The notes beneath the pieces are model-generated. The model saw only the letters and a program-made list of their open reading frames with translations, searched no databases and was not told the DNA's origin. Positions 27,269-37,900 of a stretch of DNA of 64,000 nucleotides are shown piece by piece. Positions within the stretch are counted from its first letter, which is position 1, and the number at the start of each line of letters is the position of its first letter. The stretch is from positions 1-64,000 of the forward strand of contig REGQ01000026.1 of the NCBI GenBank assembly GCA_004134985.1. The letters are read 5' to 3'. Both the position numbers and the translations under genes were made by a program. The stretch is from Paenibacillaceae bacterium. Lineage in GTDB: Bacteria; Bacillota; Bacilli; Paenibacillales; Paenibacillaceae.

Positions 27269-28894
27269 CTACCGGGGGCCTGCTGACTGCTGCACGGTCT
27301 TGCAGTATTGTCTCGGCGTGCTTCCGGTCTTCTGCTTGAACAAGGTGCAGAAATACGCCTCGTTCATAATGCCCACTATATCGCACAACTCCTGATTGGA
27401 GTAGCTGCTCACCTGCAGCAGCTCGGCCGCCCGCTCGATTTTCTTGCGGTTGATATAGTCCACAAGGCTCTCCTTCATCTCCTTCTTGAACAAGCTGCTG
27501 AAGTACGCGGGTGCCAAATTTGCCTGCTTCGCTATGACCTGCAGCGACAGCCGCTCAGTCAGATTGCGCTCGATGTAGTCGACGGCTTTGGCAATATCCG
27601 AGCGGCTGGGCACGTCTCTGCTCACCACATGATCCGCCAGCTGAGCCGTGAGAAATTCAATCTGCTCCGCCAGCGTCATGTAATCCAGCCCTTCATCGCC
27701 GGCTTCCTCCATATCCTGCTTCCACATCGCCAAGCGGCTGCGTGCGGCAATCATGAATTCCTTCAGCAAACCTGTCATCACCGTTTTGGGCAGCCGTTCC
27801 CCCTCGGCCAAGCTCCGCAGCGACTGCAGTGCCGACTTGATTTCTTCCGCATCCTCAAGTTCCCGCTGGAGCATCTGGCAAATGTCCTGCAGCCTGCTGC
27901 GCACACGGCGCGCATCACCAGTTCCCGAAGCTGCCGGCTGGAATGGCGTGATGACGGCCTCCGCCCCGGTATAATAATGGGATTCACAGGCGGCCAGAGC
28001 TTTCGCATACGCCGCAGGAATCTCTCTCCAGCCGGTAGCCGGCAGACTCATGCCGACAGAGATCGATTGCTTCAGATATGTCTGCACATTGGCGACAAGC
28101 GTCTGCCCCACCTGCCAGTATTTCAGCTCACTCTCTTGCATGCTATGCATATAGGGCCAGCTCAGGAAGCCGATGAACCGATGCCTGTCGATATCACAGG
28201 CGAAGCTGCTGCCGAAGTCACGCAGTGTCTCCTCCACCACATTGAGAATCCCGTATTTCAGAATGCTCTGGTCCGAGATTGGATACTGATTGATGAATGT
28301 CGTATAGTGATCCATCTCCATGACGATACAGCAGTAGCTGTCCTGCAGCAGCCGCATATCATAGCTGGACATAACACCGTCCGCCTGCTCCGTCTTGATC
28401 TCCCCCTGCAGCAGCTCCTGGAAGAACTGCTTGAATACCCGGTAGCGGTTATTCAGAATGGACATGTCCAGCTTCCGCAGCTGCTCCTCCTTTTGCCTCG
28501 CTTCCCGCAGGTGAAGGGCGGCCTTATTCATGGCCTGCAGCAGCTCGTCTTCATTCAACGGAACCTTGACAATGTAGTCCGACACGTCCACCTGAATGGC
28601 CCGCTTGGCGTAGTGGAAATCCGAATAGGCCGATAGGATAATAAAATCGGTATGAGGCATAGCTGTCTTCATCTGCTCAATCATCGTAATGCCATCCATT
28701 CCGGGCATAATGATATCCGTGATTACAAGATCCGGCTGCAGCCGTGCCGCTTCTTCCAGCCCCTCATCCCCCGAATATGCCTTGCCTACCAACTCGAACG
28801 GGCTCCCTGTATTGGAGAGTCCCTCAAAAAAGAGCTGCAGCCGCTGGATAATTAAATCTTCATCGTCGACAATCAAGCAACGGATTGGCTTCAT
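27269..28894 (-). CDS. YesN-type response regulator with AraC DNA-binding domain
   Basis: 541 aa. A receiver domain (1-125; acidic DDED at 9-12, phospho-acceptor Asp in LVITDIIMPGMDG near 57, Lys in VSDYIVKVPL near 105) is followed by a long helical middle region (130-430) and an AraC-type double HTH (about 440-540, with LAPAYFSSLFKKEM and MNEAYFCTLFKQKTGSTPRQY). The start at 28894 has AAAGGGG seven bases upstream; the in-frame ATG at 28912 is less well placed. It overlaps the kinase gene by 35 bases. It probably activates the adjacent sugar importer in response to an extracellular sugar sensed by the kinase. Confidence 0.93.
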   Translation of the reverse strand: MKPIRCLIVDDEDLIIQRLQLFFEGLSNTGSPFELVGKAYSGDEGLEEAARLQPDLVITDIIMPGMDGITMIEQMKTAMPHTDFIILSAYSDFHYAKRAIQVDVSDYIVKVPLNEDELLQAMNKAALHLREARQKEEQLRKLDMSILNNRYRVFKQFFQELLQGEIKTEQADGVMSSYDMRLLQDSYCCIVMEMDHYTTFINQYPISDQSILKYGILNVVEETLRDFGSSFACDIDRHRFIGFLSWPYMHSMQESELKYWQVGQTLVANVQTYLKQSISVGMSLPATGWREIPAAYAKALAACESHYYTGAEAVITPFQPAASGTGDARRVRSRLQDICQMLQRELEDAEEIKSALQSLRSLAEGERLPKTVMTGLLKEFMIAARSRLAMWKQDMEEAGDEGLDYMTLAEQIEFLTAQLADHVVSRDVPSRSDIAKAVDYIERNLTERLSLQVIAKQANLAPAYFSSLFKKEMKESLVDYINRKKIERAAELLQVSSYSNQELCDIVGIMNEAYFCTLFKQKTGSTPRQYCKTVQQSAGPR

Positions 28895-30629
28895 CTGATA
28901 TGCCCCTTTCATGCGTCTTCGGAAATACCGCCCTCACGCAAGTTCCCTTGCCGGGCTCACCGGATAAACTGAGCCCGTATTCCTCCCCGTAATGAAGCCT
29001 GATTCTGCCGTGGATATTCGCCAGGCCGATCCGGTTGCGCTGAGCCGCATTCTCTCCATCGTTGTCCTTCTGCAGCAGCAGACCCTCCTGCTTCTTCTGG
29101 CTGATCCCGACGCCGTCATCGATCACCTCTACCATGACGCAGCTGCCGCTCTCGTAGGCCTTGATTCGGATTTCCCCTTGCTCGCGTCCGCCCCGATAAC
29201 CGTGGAAGATGCTGTTCTCCACAATCGGCTGCAGGAACATCCGGAACACATGGAAGTCCTGCAGCTCAGGATCGATCATCTCCACCAGCCTGAACTGCTT
29301 GTCGTAGCGGATGTTTTGAATGACCAGATAATCCCGCACGTTGTGCAACTCCTCCTGCAGAGAGATCTCGTAGGACGGCTCTCGAATGCCGTATTCCAAT
29401 ATGGAGATCAGCGACCGGATCACAGGATCTACCTTGTCCAACTGCCCCAGTCGTACGACATTACTGATAGCACCCAGCGTATTGTACAAAAAATGAGGGT
29501 TAATCTGCGCCTGCAGCACCTGAATCTCAAGCTTCTTCTGCAGCTCCTTATTCGCATCCAGGTGATTGAACAGATCTGAGATCTGTTGCAGCATGCGGTC
29601 GAAGGTGCGGGAGAGGTAACCGAATTCATCATTGCGCTTGGTCGCTACCTGAACGTCCAGCCGCCCCTGCTCCACCTGTCGCATCTTCTTGATCAGCTCG
29701 AACACCGGACGACGGATATAGCGGGTGATCATCATCGCCGTAAGCAGGCTCAGCAGCAGGCCAATCATCGTTAACTGGATGAAGTGGGCATCAATATTGC
29801 TAAGAATACCGGACAGTCTGGAACCGTCGCTAACCGCCACGAGCAGCCAGTTGTAAGTCGGCGAATGCAGCTTCACCACCAGCTTCTCCGTATCCGCATC
29901 GCCGTACACCGACAGCACATTGCTGTTAGCAATCATGATATCCTCCATAGTCAGGTCGCCGATACGGGGCGGCGAAAGCGGCCTGACCCTGGCTCCATTG
30001 GAATGGGCCAGAATACTGCCGCTGTAATCGGCAAGATAGAGCTGAATCTGTTCCTTATGATGAATCTGCAGCAGCTTCTGCTCCAACTCGCTAATGTTCA
30101 GATCGACTGCAATGACGAGGGAGGGATCATGCCTCGACACACGCGACATCGTCACGGTCCAGCCGGAGAACCGGCTGTAATATAACGAGCTTACCTTGGT
30201 CGACAGCGGACTCTCCTTCGCCGCTTGGTAGATCTCCTCCAGCTCTGCCAAAGGCTGATTGGCAATCCGTGTAATCGTCCGTCCGCCGATGATGCTGTAA
30301 TCCTCCTTCACCAGATAGACATTGGACGTGTGCTGAATATTCATCTCGTACAGCGATTCCAGATGCCGGCCCAACTGCATCTCATCGAAGGGCTGCAGCT
30401 TCAGGAAGGAATCGGCGGAGAACAGAATGGTCTGCATGGAGGAGAAATTCAGGGTCAGGTATTCATTCACCTTCGATAGAATATGGCTGACGAACTCCTG
30501 ATCACGCTCCGTGAGCTGTTCCTTCATAAACCGGGAGGACAAATGACTGATAATCATCACACACATTAATACGAAGGCCAGGCAGATCATAAATAGCTTG
30601 AAGGTCAGGCTGCTCGTTCGTTTTCTCAT
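28860..30629 (-). CDS. YesM-type sensor histidine kinase
   Basis: 589 aa. Membrane helix about 10-32, extracellular Cache-like sensor about 33-275, second helix about 277-300, HAMP about 300-355, phospho-acceptor His in NPHFLYNTL near 395 (His_kinase family), and a GHKL ATPase domain with VENSIFHG near 490 and DDGVGIS near 530. The start at 30629 has GGGAGGA upstream. Upstream in-frame codons to 30698 are less likely, because they overlap the end of the binding-protein gene region. It overlaps the response-regulator gene. In this family the sensor responds to saccharides or antibiotics. Confidence 0.93.
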   Translation of the reverse strand: MRKRTSSLTFKLFMICLAFVLMCVMIISHLSSRFMKEQLTERDQEFVSHILSKVNEYLTLNFSSMQTILFSADSFLKLQPFDEMQLGRHLESLYEMNIQHTSNVYLVKEDYSIIGGRTITRIANQPLAELEEIYQAAKESPLSTKVSSLYYSRFSGWTVTMSRVSRHDPSLVIAVDLNISELEQKLLQIHHKEQIQLYLADYSGSILAHSNGARVRPLSPPRIGDLTMEDIMIANSNVLSVYGDADTEKLVVKLHSPTYNWLLVAVSDGSRLSGILSNIDAHFIQLTMIGLLLSLLTAMMITRYIRRPVFELIKKMRQVEQGRLDVQVATKRNDEFGYLSRTFDRMLQQISDLFNHLDANKELQKKLEIQVLQAQINPHFLYNTLGAISNVVRLGQLDKVDPVIRSLISILEYGIREPSYEISLQEELHNVRDYLVIQNIRYDKQFRLVEMIDPELQDFHVFRMFLQPIVENSIFHGYRGGREQGEIRIKAYESGSCVMVEVIDDGVGISQKKQEGLLLQKDNDGENAAQRNRIGLANIHGRIRLHYGEEYGLSLSGEPGKGTCVRAVFPKTHERGISDEANPLLDCRR

Positions 30630-30702
30630 GGCGTCCTCCCGGTCGTCAGCTGATGAAATGGGCAAAACGGCGAGGAATTGGAGTCCCCGCCGTTTCATTT
30701 CG

Positions 30703-32337
30703 CTACTCGACTAAGCCCTGCTCAGTCAATTGCTTCAATACATTGTCTTCATAGCTCTTCAACTGATAGGTCTTCTCGAGCGTCTGGACGTAAGTGTCCC
30801 AGTTTTCTATCGGCTCACGGCCGTAGATGAAGCGCAGCAGCATCTCGTTGACATACTTCTTGCGGTCCTGATACAGGGAGTCACTCTCTTCAGGCACCAG
30901 AAACACGCTTGGTTTAGGCGAAATGCTGTGCTGGATGTTCGTCTGATGCACACCTCCCGTAAGCTCAGGCTGCTTGAAGTTATAGTAGGCCGCATCATCC
31001 GCTCGGCGCGGCAGCTTGTAGTGAATCGTGTGCTTCATCGCATCGACGACTTCCTTCTCCGGCGACAGACGGACCACCTCGTTCTTATCATTATACTCCC
31101 AGAAAATATCCTTGTCTCCATAACTGAAGGTAGGGTATGATTCTTCATCGGTGTACCAGAATTCCAGCATCGCCAGAATTCGCTTCACCTTCTCCGGATC
31201 TTTCGCCGCCAACGTGGAGACCGCCCACAGATTGTTCTGAAATGCGAGCTCGCCCAAAATTTGCTCACCGCTTGGCCCCTTGACCGGCGGGATGGAGATC
31301 CAGTCCGGCTTCTCGCCGCTTACTTCATAGAGCTTGGTAGGGTCATCCATCATCCGCCAATCGTTAACCACAATGCCGACCTTGCCCTTCTCAATTTTCT
31401 CGCCTCGCTGAGCGGCATCCGATATCGTCACCCAGTCCGGATCGATCACCTTTTCCGTTACCATCCGATTGATGTATGACACGGCCTCTTTCATGCGCGG
31501 ATCTGTATTGTGGTTAACCAGTTGACCGTTCTCAACATCAACCTTGTGCGGATTCACCCCGAACAGCCACATAATCGCATTCAAGCCCAGTCCCTGCACC
31601 AACGTATTAGAAATATCGCCATCCTTCGGCACGCCGCCAACGAAACCATAGGTGTCATTCTTGCCGTTCTGGTCAGGATCATCAAAGGTAAAGGCTTTCA
31701 TTACTTCGAATAGCTCGTCGGTCGTCGTCGGTACGCTAAGATTGAGATTTTGCAGCCAGTCATTTCGAATCCACCATCCGGCAATTCCACTCACCAGCTC
31801 CAACCCCGGCGTTCCGATCGTGCTGCCCTGATATTTCAGCGCCGCCCATTGATCCTCAGTGAAATGGTCCATCAGCCTGGGATAATCATTCAGATAATCA
31901 TCCAGCGGAGCAACCATCCCATCATTGTAATATTGGATCGCCTGTGAACGGTCATTGAAGAAGATCAGATCGGGAATATCACCCGAGGCAAGCAGCGTGT
32001 TCAGCTTCGTAATATCTTCCCCTGCCTGCGGAACCGTCATCTGCAGATCAATATTTACCGCATTCTCCAGCAGTTGACGATGTACATCCTCCTCACGAGG
32101 CGCGAAGGGAACGCCACCTGCCCAACTGCCTGCATTATACACATTCAGCGTCATCTTGTCCGCGAACGGGTCAGCTCCCGCACCAGGAGCAGCTCCATTA
32201 TTATTGGACACGGGTGCATTCTTCCCTGACGTATTGCCCCCTTGTGTATTGCCGCCGTTGCTGCAGGCGCTGAGCACCAGCAGAATCGCACATAAAGCCA
32301 GACTAATCAAGCTTCTCAGCCTTTTTTGTGGCATCAT
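30703..32337 (-). CDS. Extracellular solute-binding lipoprotein, LipO/YtcQ type
   Basis: 544 aa. The start at 32337 is supported by AAAGGAG. The lipobox LLVLSAC has Cys at about residue 22, followed by a Gly/Asn-rich tether and a family 1 solute-binding fold of the long (about 500-560 aa) LplA/YtcQ class, with NIDLQMTVPQAGEDITKLN and GDIPDLIFFND in the first lobe. It lies downstream of two permease genes and upstream of the kinase gene, as in YesMN-linked importers for oligosaccharides or uronates. The substrate is unknown. Confidence 0.92.
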   Translation of the reverse strand: MMPQKRLRSLISLALCAILLVLSACSNGGNTQGGNTSGKNAPVSNNNGAAPGAGADPFADKMTLNVYNAGSWAGGVPFAPREEDVHRQLLENAVNIDLQMTVPQAGEDITKLNTLLASGDIPDLIFFNDRSQAIQYYNDGMVAPLDDYLNDYPRLMDHFTEDQWAALKYQGSTIGTPGLELVSGIAGWWIRNDWLQNLNLSVPTTTDELFEVMKAFTFDDPDQNGKNDTYGFVGGVPKDGDISNTLVQGLGLNAIMWLFGVNPHKVDVENGQLVNHNTDPRMKEAVSYINRMVTEKVIDPDWVTISDAAQRGEKIEKGKVGIVVNDWRMMDDPTKLYEVSGEKPDWISIPPVKGPSGEQILGELAFQNNLWAVSTLAAKDPEKVKRILAMLEFWYTDEESYPTFSYGDKDIFWEYNDKNEVVRLSPEKEVVDAMKHTIHYKLPRRADDAAYYNFKQPELTGGVHQTNIQHSISPKPSVFLVPEESDSLYQDRKKYVNEMLLRFIYGREPIENWDTYVQTLEKTYQLKSYEDNVLKQLTEQGLVE

Positions 32338-32418
32338 GATAAGCACTCCTTTAAATTTTATAATATAGAGGAGGAACCCCCCTGACAACCGTCAATGCTG
32401 ACTAAAGCTTCAATGGCA

Positions 32419-33294
32419 TCAGCCTTTGACCGCCCCAAGCGTTACCCCTTGCGTAAAATACTTCTGGATAAACGGATACACCGCCAGAATCGGCAGGGTG
32501 GTCAGTACAACCGCAGCCATCTTCACCGCATGGGTGCTGACCATACTATTCTCTGCATATTGCGAAGCCTCGGAATTCTGCATCTGAACACTGAGCAAAA
32601 TATTGCGCAGTACAACCTGCAGCGGGTTCAGCTCGGGATTATTCAGATACATGACTCCGTCAAAGTAGCTGTTCCAGTGGAATACCGCATAGAACAGACC
32701 GACTGTCGCCATTACCGGCAGGGTGAGCGGGAAGACGATTTTGGCCATCGTCTGCAAATCCCCTGCGCCGTCGACCTTGGCCGACTCCTCAATCTCCGGA
32801 GGCAACTGCTCGAAAAAGCTTTTCATAATAATAACATTGAATGCACCGATCAGCCCCGGAATAATGAGCGCCCAGACCGTATTCAGCAGCCCAAGCCCCT
32901 GCACCACCAGATAGGTCGGGATGAGTCCCCCATTGAACAGCAGCGTGAATACGATGTAGAAGGTCAGACCTGGACGGCCAGGGAGCATTTTTTTCGATAA
33001 TGGGTACGCTGTCATGAACGTCAACAGCAAATTAAGCGTAGTGCCGACAATGGTGCGAAATACGGTTACTTTATAGGCTTGGATGAGGCCTTGCCCTGAG
33101 AACATCTCCTTGTACGCCGTCAGCGTAAACCGCTCGGGAAACCAGATGATGCCTTTGCGGATGACCTCCGATTCAGGTGATACCGATACGACTACGACAT
33201 AATAAAATGGGAACAAGCACAGCACGGCCAGGACGATCAGCAGAATATGATTGATATGCTTGGCCGCCCGTTCTCCCGGCGAAAGATATTCCAT
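32419..33294 (-). CDS. Carbohydrate ABC transporter permease, YtcP/LplC type
   Basis: 291 aa, six membrane helices, EAA loop ESAKVDGAGDLQTMAKIVFP near 182-201 and the C-terminal KYFTQGVTLGAVKG typical of YtcP/LplC proteins. The start at 33294 has a near-perfect TAGGAGGTG site; the frame is open further upstream only because a 37-base repeat array happens to be in frame. It pairs with the 33461-34411 permease. The 166-base gap between the two permease genes is filled by repeats (see 33310-33452). Confidence 0.94.
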   Translation of the reverse strand: MEYLSPGERAAKHINHILLIVLAVLCLFPFYYVVVVSVSPESEVIRKGIIWFPERFTLTAYKEMFSGQGLIQAYKVTVFRTIVGTTLNLLLTFMTAYPLSKKMLPGRPGLTFYIVFTLLFNGGLIPTYLVVQGLGLLNTVWALIIPGLIGAFNVIIMKSFFEQLPPEIEESAKVDGAGDLQTMAKIVFPLTLPVMATVGLFYAVFHWNSYFDGVMYLNNPELNPLQVVLRNILLSVQMQNSEASQYAENSMVSTHAVKMAAVVLTTLPILAVYPFIQKYFTQGVTLGAVKG

Positions 33295-33309
33295 GTTGCA
33301 CCTCCTAAA

Positions 33310-33452
33310 ACTTTTGGCGGAGCCAAAAGTTACTTCGTAAGCATCTGCTCTTTTGGTCGAGCCAGTTATCTTCGTAAGCATCTGCTCTTTTGGCCGAGCC
33401 AGTTAACTTCGTAAGCATCTGCTCTTTTGGCGGAGCAGTTAACTTCGTAAGC
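33310..33452 (-). repeat. 37-base tandem repeats and hairpins between two permease genes
   Basis: Units beginning CTTCGTAAGC lie at 33333, 33370, 33407 and 33443 (spacings 37, 37 and 36), each followed by an ATCTGCTCTTTTGG segment except the last. The array is flanked by two hairpins. One is AACTTTTGGC-GGA-GCCAAAAGTT at 33310-33332. The other, on the minus strand, is GTAAGCG-ACGA-CGCTTAC, which includes the stop codon region of the upstream permease gene. It probably lies in the mRNA between the two cistrons. Confidence 0.85.
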
Positions 33453-33460
33453 GTCGTCGC

Positions 33461-34411
33461 TTACCAGATTTGGCCGTCGAACTTCTTGGCAAGCTGATTG
33501 GCACCGACGACCAGCACCAGCCCAATGATCGACTTAAAGAATCCGACCGCTGTCGCAATCCCCATCTGCAGCCGCAGCAAGCCTTCACGATACACCCAGG
33601 TATCAATAATATCAATCTTCTCCTGATTGAACACATTGGCCATCATGAAGATCTGGTCGAAGCCGGCGTCGAGAATATTGCTCAGATTAATGATCAGCAG
33701 AATGATGATGACATTCCGGATGCCTGGCAGAGTGACATGCCAGATCTGCCGCCATTTGGACGCGCCATCCATACGGGCCGCCTCGTAGAGGCTGGGATCT
33801 ATGCCAGACAATGCGGCTAGATAGAGGATGGCCCCCCACCCGACACCCTTCCAAATATCCGAGGCCACCACGAGAAACCGCGCCCACTCCGGAGAGGTGA
33901 GGAAAGATATCCCTTCGAAGCCTGCCTGCTTGAGCAGGACATTGACGATCCCTTCTCCCGGTGACAGCATCGACAGCATCAAGCCGTATACAATGACCCA
34001 GGACAAGAAATGAGGCAGGTACGAAATAGTTTGAATCGTCCGCTTGAACCACCGTATGCTCACTTCATTGAGCATCAGAGCCAGCAATATGGGCGCCGAG
34101 AATCCGAACAGCAGCTTGTACAGGGAAATCAGTACCGTATTCTCAATAAGCTCCCAGAAATATACGCCGCGGATGAAATGAAGAAAATTGTCCATCCCGA
34201 CCCACGGGCTGCCCCAGAAACCGAGGACGATGTTAAACTTTTTGAATGCTACGATGAGTCCGAACATAGGAACGTATTTGAAAATCGTAAAATAAATCAG
34301 GCCCGGCAGCAGCAGCAGATACATCACTTTATAGCGGCGCAGATTGCTGAGCACCCTGTTCAGCAGTCCGACCTGAGCCGGTTGCCGGGCAGCAGCTCTG
34401 GCAGGATCCAT
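33461..34411 (-). CDS. Sugar ABC transporter permease, LplB type
   Basis: 316 aa with a short cytoplasmic N-terminus, six membrane helices (MYLLLLPGLIYFTIFKYVPM first) and an EAA loop EAARMDGASKWRQIWHVTLP near 215. This matches LplB-type permeases (about 295-320 aa). The start at 34411 has GGGAGGAG upstream; in-frame codons back to 35140 are low-complexity and overlap the terminator region, so they are rejected. First gene of the importer/YesMN operon (permease, permease, binding protein, kinase, regulator). No ATPase gene. Confidence 0.93.
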   Translation of the reverse strand: MDPARAAARQPAQVGLLNRVLSNLRRYKVMYLLLLPGLIYFTIFKYVPMFGLIVAFKKFNIVLGFWGSPWVGMDNFLHFIRGVYFWELIENTVLISLYKLLFGFSAPILLALMLNEVSIRWFKRTIQTISYLPHFLSWVIVYGLMLSMLSPGEGIVNVLLKQAGFEGISFLTSPEWARFLVVASDIWKGVGWGAILYLAALSGIDPSLYEAARMDGASKWRQIWHVTLPGIRNVIIILLIINLSNILDAGFDQIFMMANVFNQEKIDIIDTWVYREGLLRLQMGIATAVGFFKSIIGLVLVVGANQLAKKFDGQIW

Positions 34412-34928
34412 CGGACACTCCTCCCTTCCATCATGCATTTTTCCATCTATCCTGCAGGTCTGCCACAGGTCGTTTCGTCCACCGCACCAATTCATCGCCA
34501 GCGGCTTATAGATATATGATAGCGAAGCTCGCCGCTGCTTGTTTTTGATATTTATTGAAATCATATTAATATTTTTAGCCAAACAAGAGCCTCCACCCAA
34601 AAGGATGGAGGCTCTTGTTTGTTGTGCCAAGGCTTGTGCGGTGGCGCGAGCAGGTGATGGGAGGCGGCAAGTTGGCCTGGATGGCTCACTGCAGCGCCGA
34701 TTTTGGGCCTTACAGCAGCGACGAGTCCGCTCGATCGGTCTGCTGCAGCGCCGGTTTTCGGCGATACAACTCCATCTCCCATCCGACTCGCATGCACAGC
34801 CTCCAACCTTACATTTTAACGCAATAACTCCTTTCGGTGGGTTCCTCCGCTCGTTCCAACAACCAACTAACCTTGCCCCCTTATCCCGGCCGGCTACCTC
34901 ACCGCTTCCCACATGAAGGAAGCGCGCA
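34412..34928. other. Intergenic region between importer operon and giant S-layer gene
   Basis: 517 bases. It must contain the promoter of the importer operon (upstream of 34411 on the minus strand) and a strong terminator at 34580-34621. The part 34622-34928 holds two similar segments, GCAGCGCCG(A/G)TTTT(G/C)GGC, near 34692 and 34752, but no convincing gene. Confidence 0.5.
34580..34621 (-). terminator. Strong hairpin terminator after the giant S-layer gene
   Basis: A 16-base perfect stem, CAAACAAGAGCCTCCA with TGGAGGCTCTTGTTTG, encloses a 10-base loop. On the minus strand it is followed by GCTAAAAAT; on the plus strand by TTGTGCC. It is about 310 bases past the end of the 2161-aa gene, which leaves a long 3' untranslated region. 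Confidence 0.75.
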
Positions 34929-37900
34929 TTATCTTCCGTCCCGGACGTCCATCGCCCGGCCGATGACAACAACCGCCTCCGCCCTGGTCGCCGGATGTTG
35001 CGGCCGGAAGCTGCCATCCTCATAGCCCGTAATGATGCCGACTTCTGCAGACTGGGCTGCAGCTGCCTGTGCCCAATCTGCAATCTCACCGCCGTCCTTG
35101 AACGACAGGCCGCCCGGATTCGCAGCATCTGCATCCACATCTGCCGCCTGCAGCGCCCGCATGACGATCACCGCCATCTGCTCGCGCGTAATCCGCTCAT
35201 CCGGCCCGAACTGCTCGTCGTTGTAACCGCTGATCCATCCGGCGGCATAAGCGGCAGCGATCTCCGCACGCGCCCAATGCCCTGCCGTGTCTTCAAACAC
35301 GCTGTCCTCCGCCGCTTCCAACCCGAAGGCGCGCACTACAATGGCTGTGAACTCCGCCCGCGTGATCGCTCCATCCGGCTGAAACCGCCCGTCAGGATAG
35401 CCGGTGGTGATGCCGAGACCAGCCAGCCTGGCAACGTGGCGCTCCGCCCAATGGCCCGCCATATCGGTGAAAGCCGCACGTTCCTCCGGCTCGCCAGACT
35501 CCCCGCCAGCTTCCTGCTCCGGCTCCACTTCAGAACCTGCTTCCTCTTCCCCGCCAGTCTCCGCCTGGCGCGTCACCGTAACGATATACGTATGACGGCT
35601 ACCATCCGCTGCCGTCACTTCTGCCTCCATCCGGTTGCCCCCAACACTCAGGGCAATCGCACTGCTCGCTTGACCGCTCGTGACGACAGCTCCATTGATC
35701 CGGATAACCGCTCCCGATTGCTCAGCTGTGGCAGTTACCGTCACACTCTCCGTCTTATGCGTCACATCCGCCTCATAGGACATCACGTCCGCCGAGAATG
35801 AAGGGCGCAATGCGCCCTCCGACAAGCTCAGGGAACTCAATCTGGCATTATTGGACGGCACATAGCTGCTGCTGTTGCCTTGGGGAGCCGCCCTTGCAAT
35901 GTTCACCGTATAGACCTGCTCCGTCTCAACTTCCTCATCGGTGAGCACAATCTCCAGCTTGTTCGCTCCGAACTTCAGCGACATAGACGGACTTGCCTCA
36001 CCGCTCACAACTGCGGTATCCGGTCCGTCATTCACCCGCACCGCCAGCGCCGCTGCGCTCCCGGCAGCCACAGTCGGTGTGACTGTCACGCCCGCTACAC
36101 CGCTTCCGACCTGCAGCGCATACTCATACCGACCTGGCGCAAAACCATCGATCGCTACACCGTCAATAGACAGTCCGCTCAGCTCCAGCAGCGGGGTTAA
36201 TGCGATAAACTCATAATCATTGTCCCCGGCATACGTCTCTGCTGAAGAGCCGGCATAACCTGTAATAATCAGCCCTTCCGGATTGCTCTTGAACAAATCT
36301 CCTCCAAAGAGCAAATCCAGCCCTTCCACCCGAATGCCCGCCAGTTGATTCAGCCGGAATGCCGAATTCCCGATTCGTTCCACACTGTCCGGAAGTGTGA
36401 CAGCCGTTAATTGATTGTCCCGGAACGCCGAATCTCCGATCAAGGTGACGCTGCCGGGAAGAACAACACTCGTCAGACCTTTATTCTGAAAGGCTGAATC
36501 CCCGATCTCAGTGACCGGAAGTCCCTCAATCGTCTCTGGAATAACAGCCGATCCCCGGCCGGTATAGCCTGTAATGGAAACTTCATTCTCATCCGTATCA
36601 ACGATATAGCGGAAATGCCCTTGTGATGCTGCATCCCGGTTCCACACGCCCACCTTCTGCGGATAGAGCGTCAGCTCGATATCATAGTCACTGTATTCTG
36701 CAAGAGGAACGCGCGATGTTGCCGGAATTACCAGCTCGACCGTGCCATCGTTGCGCAGCTCGGTGGAGCGGATCATGCTGTCCAGACGCAGCATGCTGCC
36801 ATCGCTCTGCTTCTTCAGCTCGCCGCTCACTCGGAATTGATCAAGCCAGCCCTCCTTGAGCAGGAAAGGAATATCCGCCTGCTCTACCACCAGCCGCAAT
36901 ACCTTCTCATCAGGATTCATCCCTGCCCCGCTCACTGCAAGGTCAAATGGCTCAAATCCCGGCGGGTGCAGGCTAATTGCAATATTGTAGTCTTTATAAT
37001 CCATTAACGGAACAGCCTCAGTCGGTCTGACCTCCAGCACTGCCGTGCCCGAAGCCGTCCGAACCTCATTAGCGGTCACAATGCTGTCGAGCTGCAGCTC
37101 CATGCCGTTGGTCTTATGCTGGAGCGTGCCTGTGATGCCCCAATTGAACAGCTCGTTCTCCTGCAGCTCGAAGGGAATATCCTCCAGGTCCACAACGAGA
37201 CGGATCACTTGTCTACCGGCATGCATACCCGGATAGTCTACCGTCAGATCGAATGAGCTCCTCGGCTCCTCAACAGACGGCAGATCAACAGCAAGATGAA
37301 AGTTGTAATCCTTGTAATCCCGCAACGGCACCGCAGTCGTCGGCTCCACGACCAGCACCGTCGTACCCGCAGGGCGCACCTCATTGCTGCGGATGACCGA
37401 GTCCAAGTTCAACACGGATTGATCCAGCTTGCTCGTCAAGGTACCGCTGATGCGAAGTCCACTCAACCCGTTAGCCGCCACCGGGAAAGGAAAATCCGCC
37501 TGCGGCACAACAAGCCGGATCTCATTCCGCTCGGCAGCCATACCCACCTGGGTCACTGTGATCGGAGAAGGCTTATTGTCGAGAAGCTGCTTCGGCACAG
37601 CGACCTGCAGCGTAATTTCATAATCCTGATAAGCGGCCAACGGCACACCAGCGGTCGGTGTGACTGCCAGCGCCATCGTGCCGTTGGTTATCACTTCATT
37701 GCCCACAATAACACTGTTCAGATTCAACGCGCTGCCATCCGTCTTATGCTGCAGAAGAGCAGCAACCCGCATCCCCTTCAACGAATCGTCCTTGACCGTC
37801 AAAGGCAGGAAATCCTCGACCGGAACGACGAGACGAATCGTATTGTTCGCCACATTCATCCCGCTTTGCAGCACCCAGGTAGGGAAAGGTACAGTCGGTC

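Noticed and set aside
27308-28636. 442-codon plus-strand frame opposite the response-regulator gene
   Set aside because: It is the antisense shadow of the YesN-type gene, rich in Leu/His/Gln as expected of such shadows, with no motifs.
33295-33381. Longer N-terminus for the 32419-33294 permease
   Set aside because: The extra codons come from the 37-base repeats, and a near-perfect TAGGAGGTG site marks 33294.
34412-35140. Longer N-terminus for the 33461-34411 permease
   Set aside because: The extension runs through a terminator hairpin and low-complexity sequence and overlaps the end of the S-layer gene.
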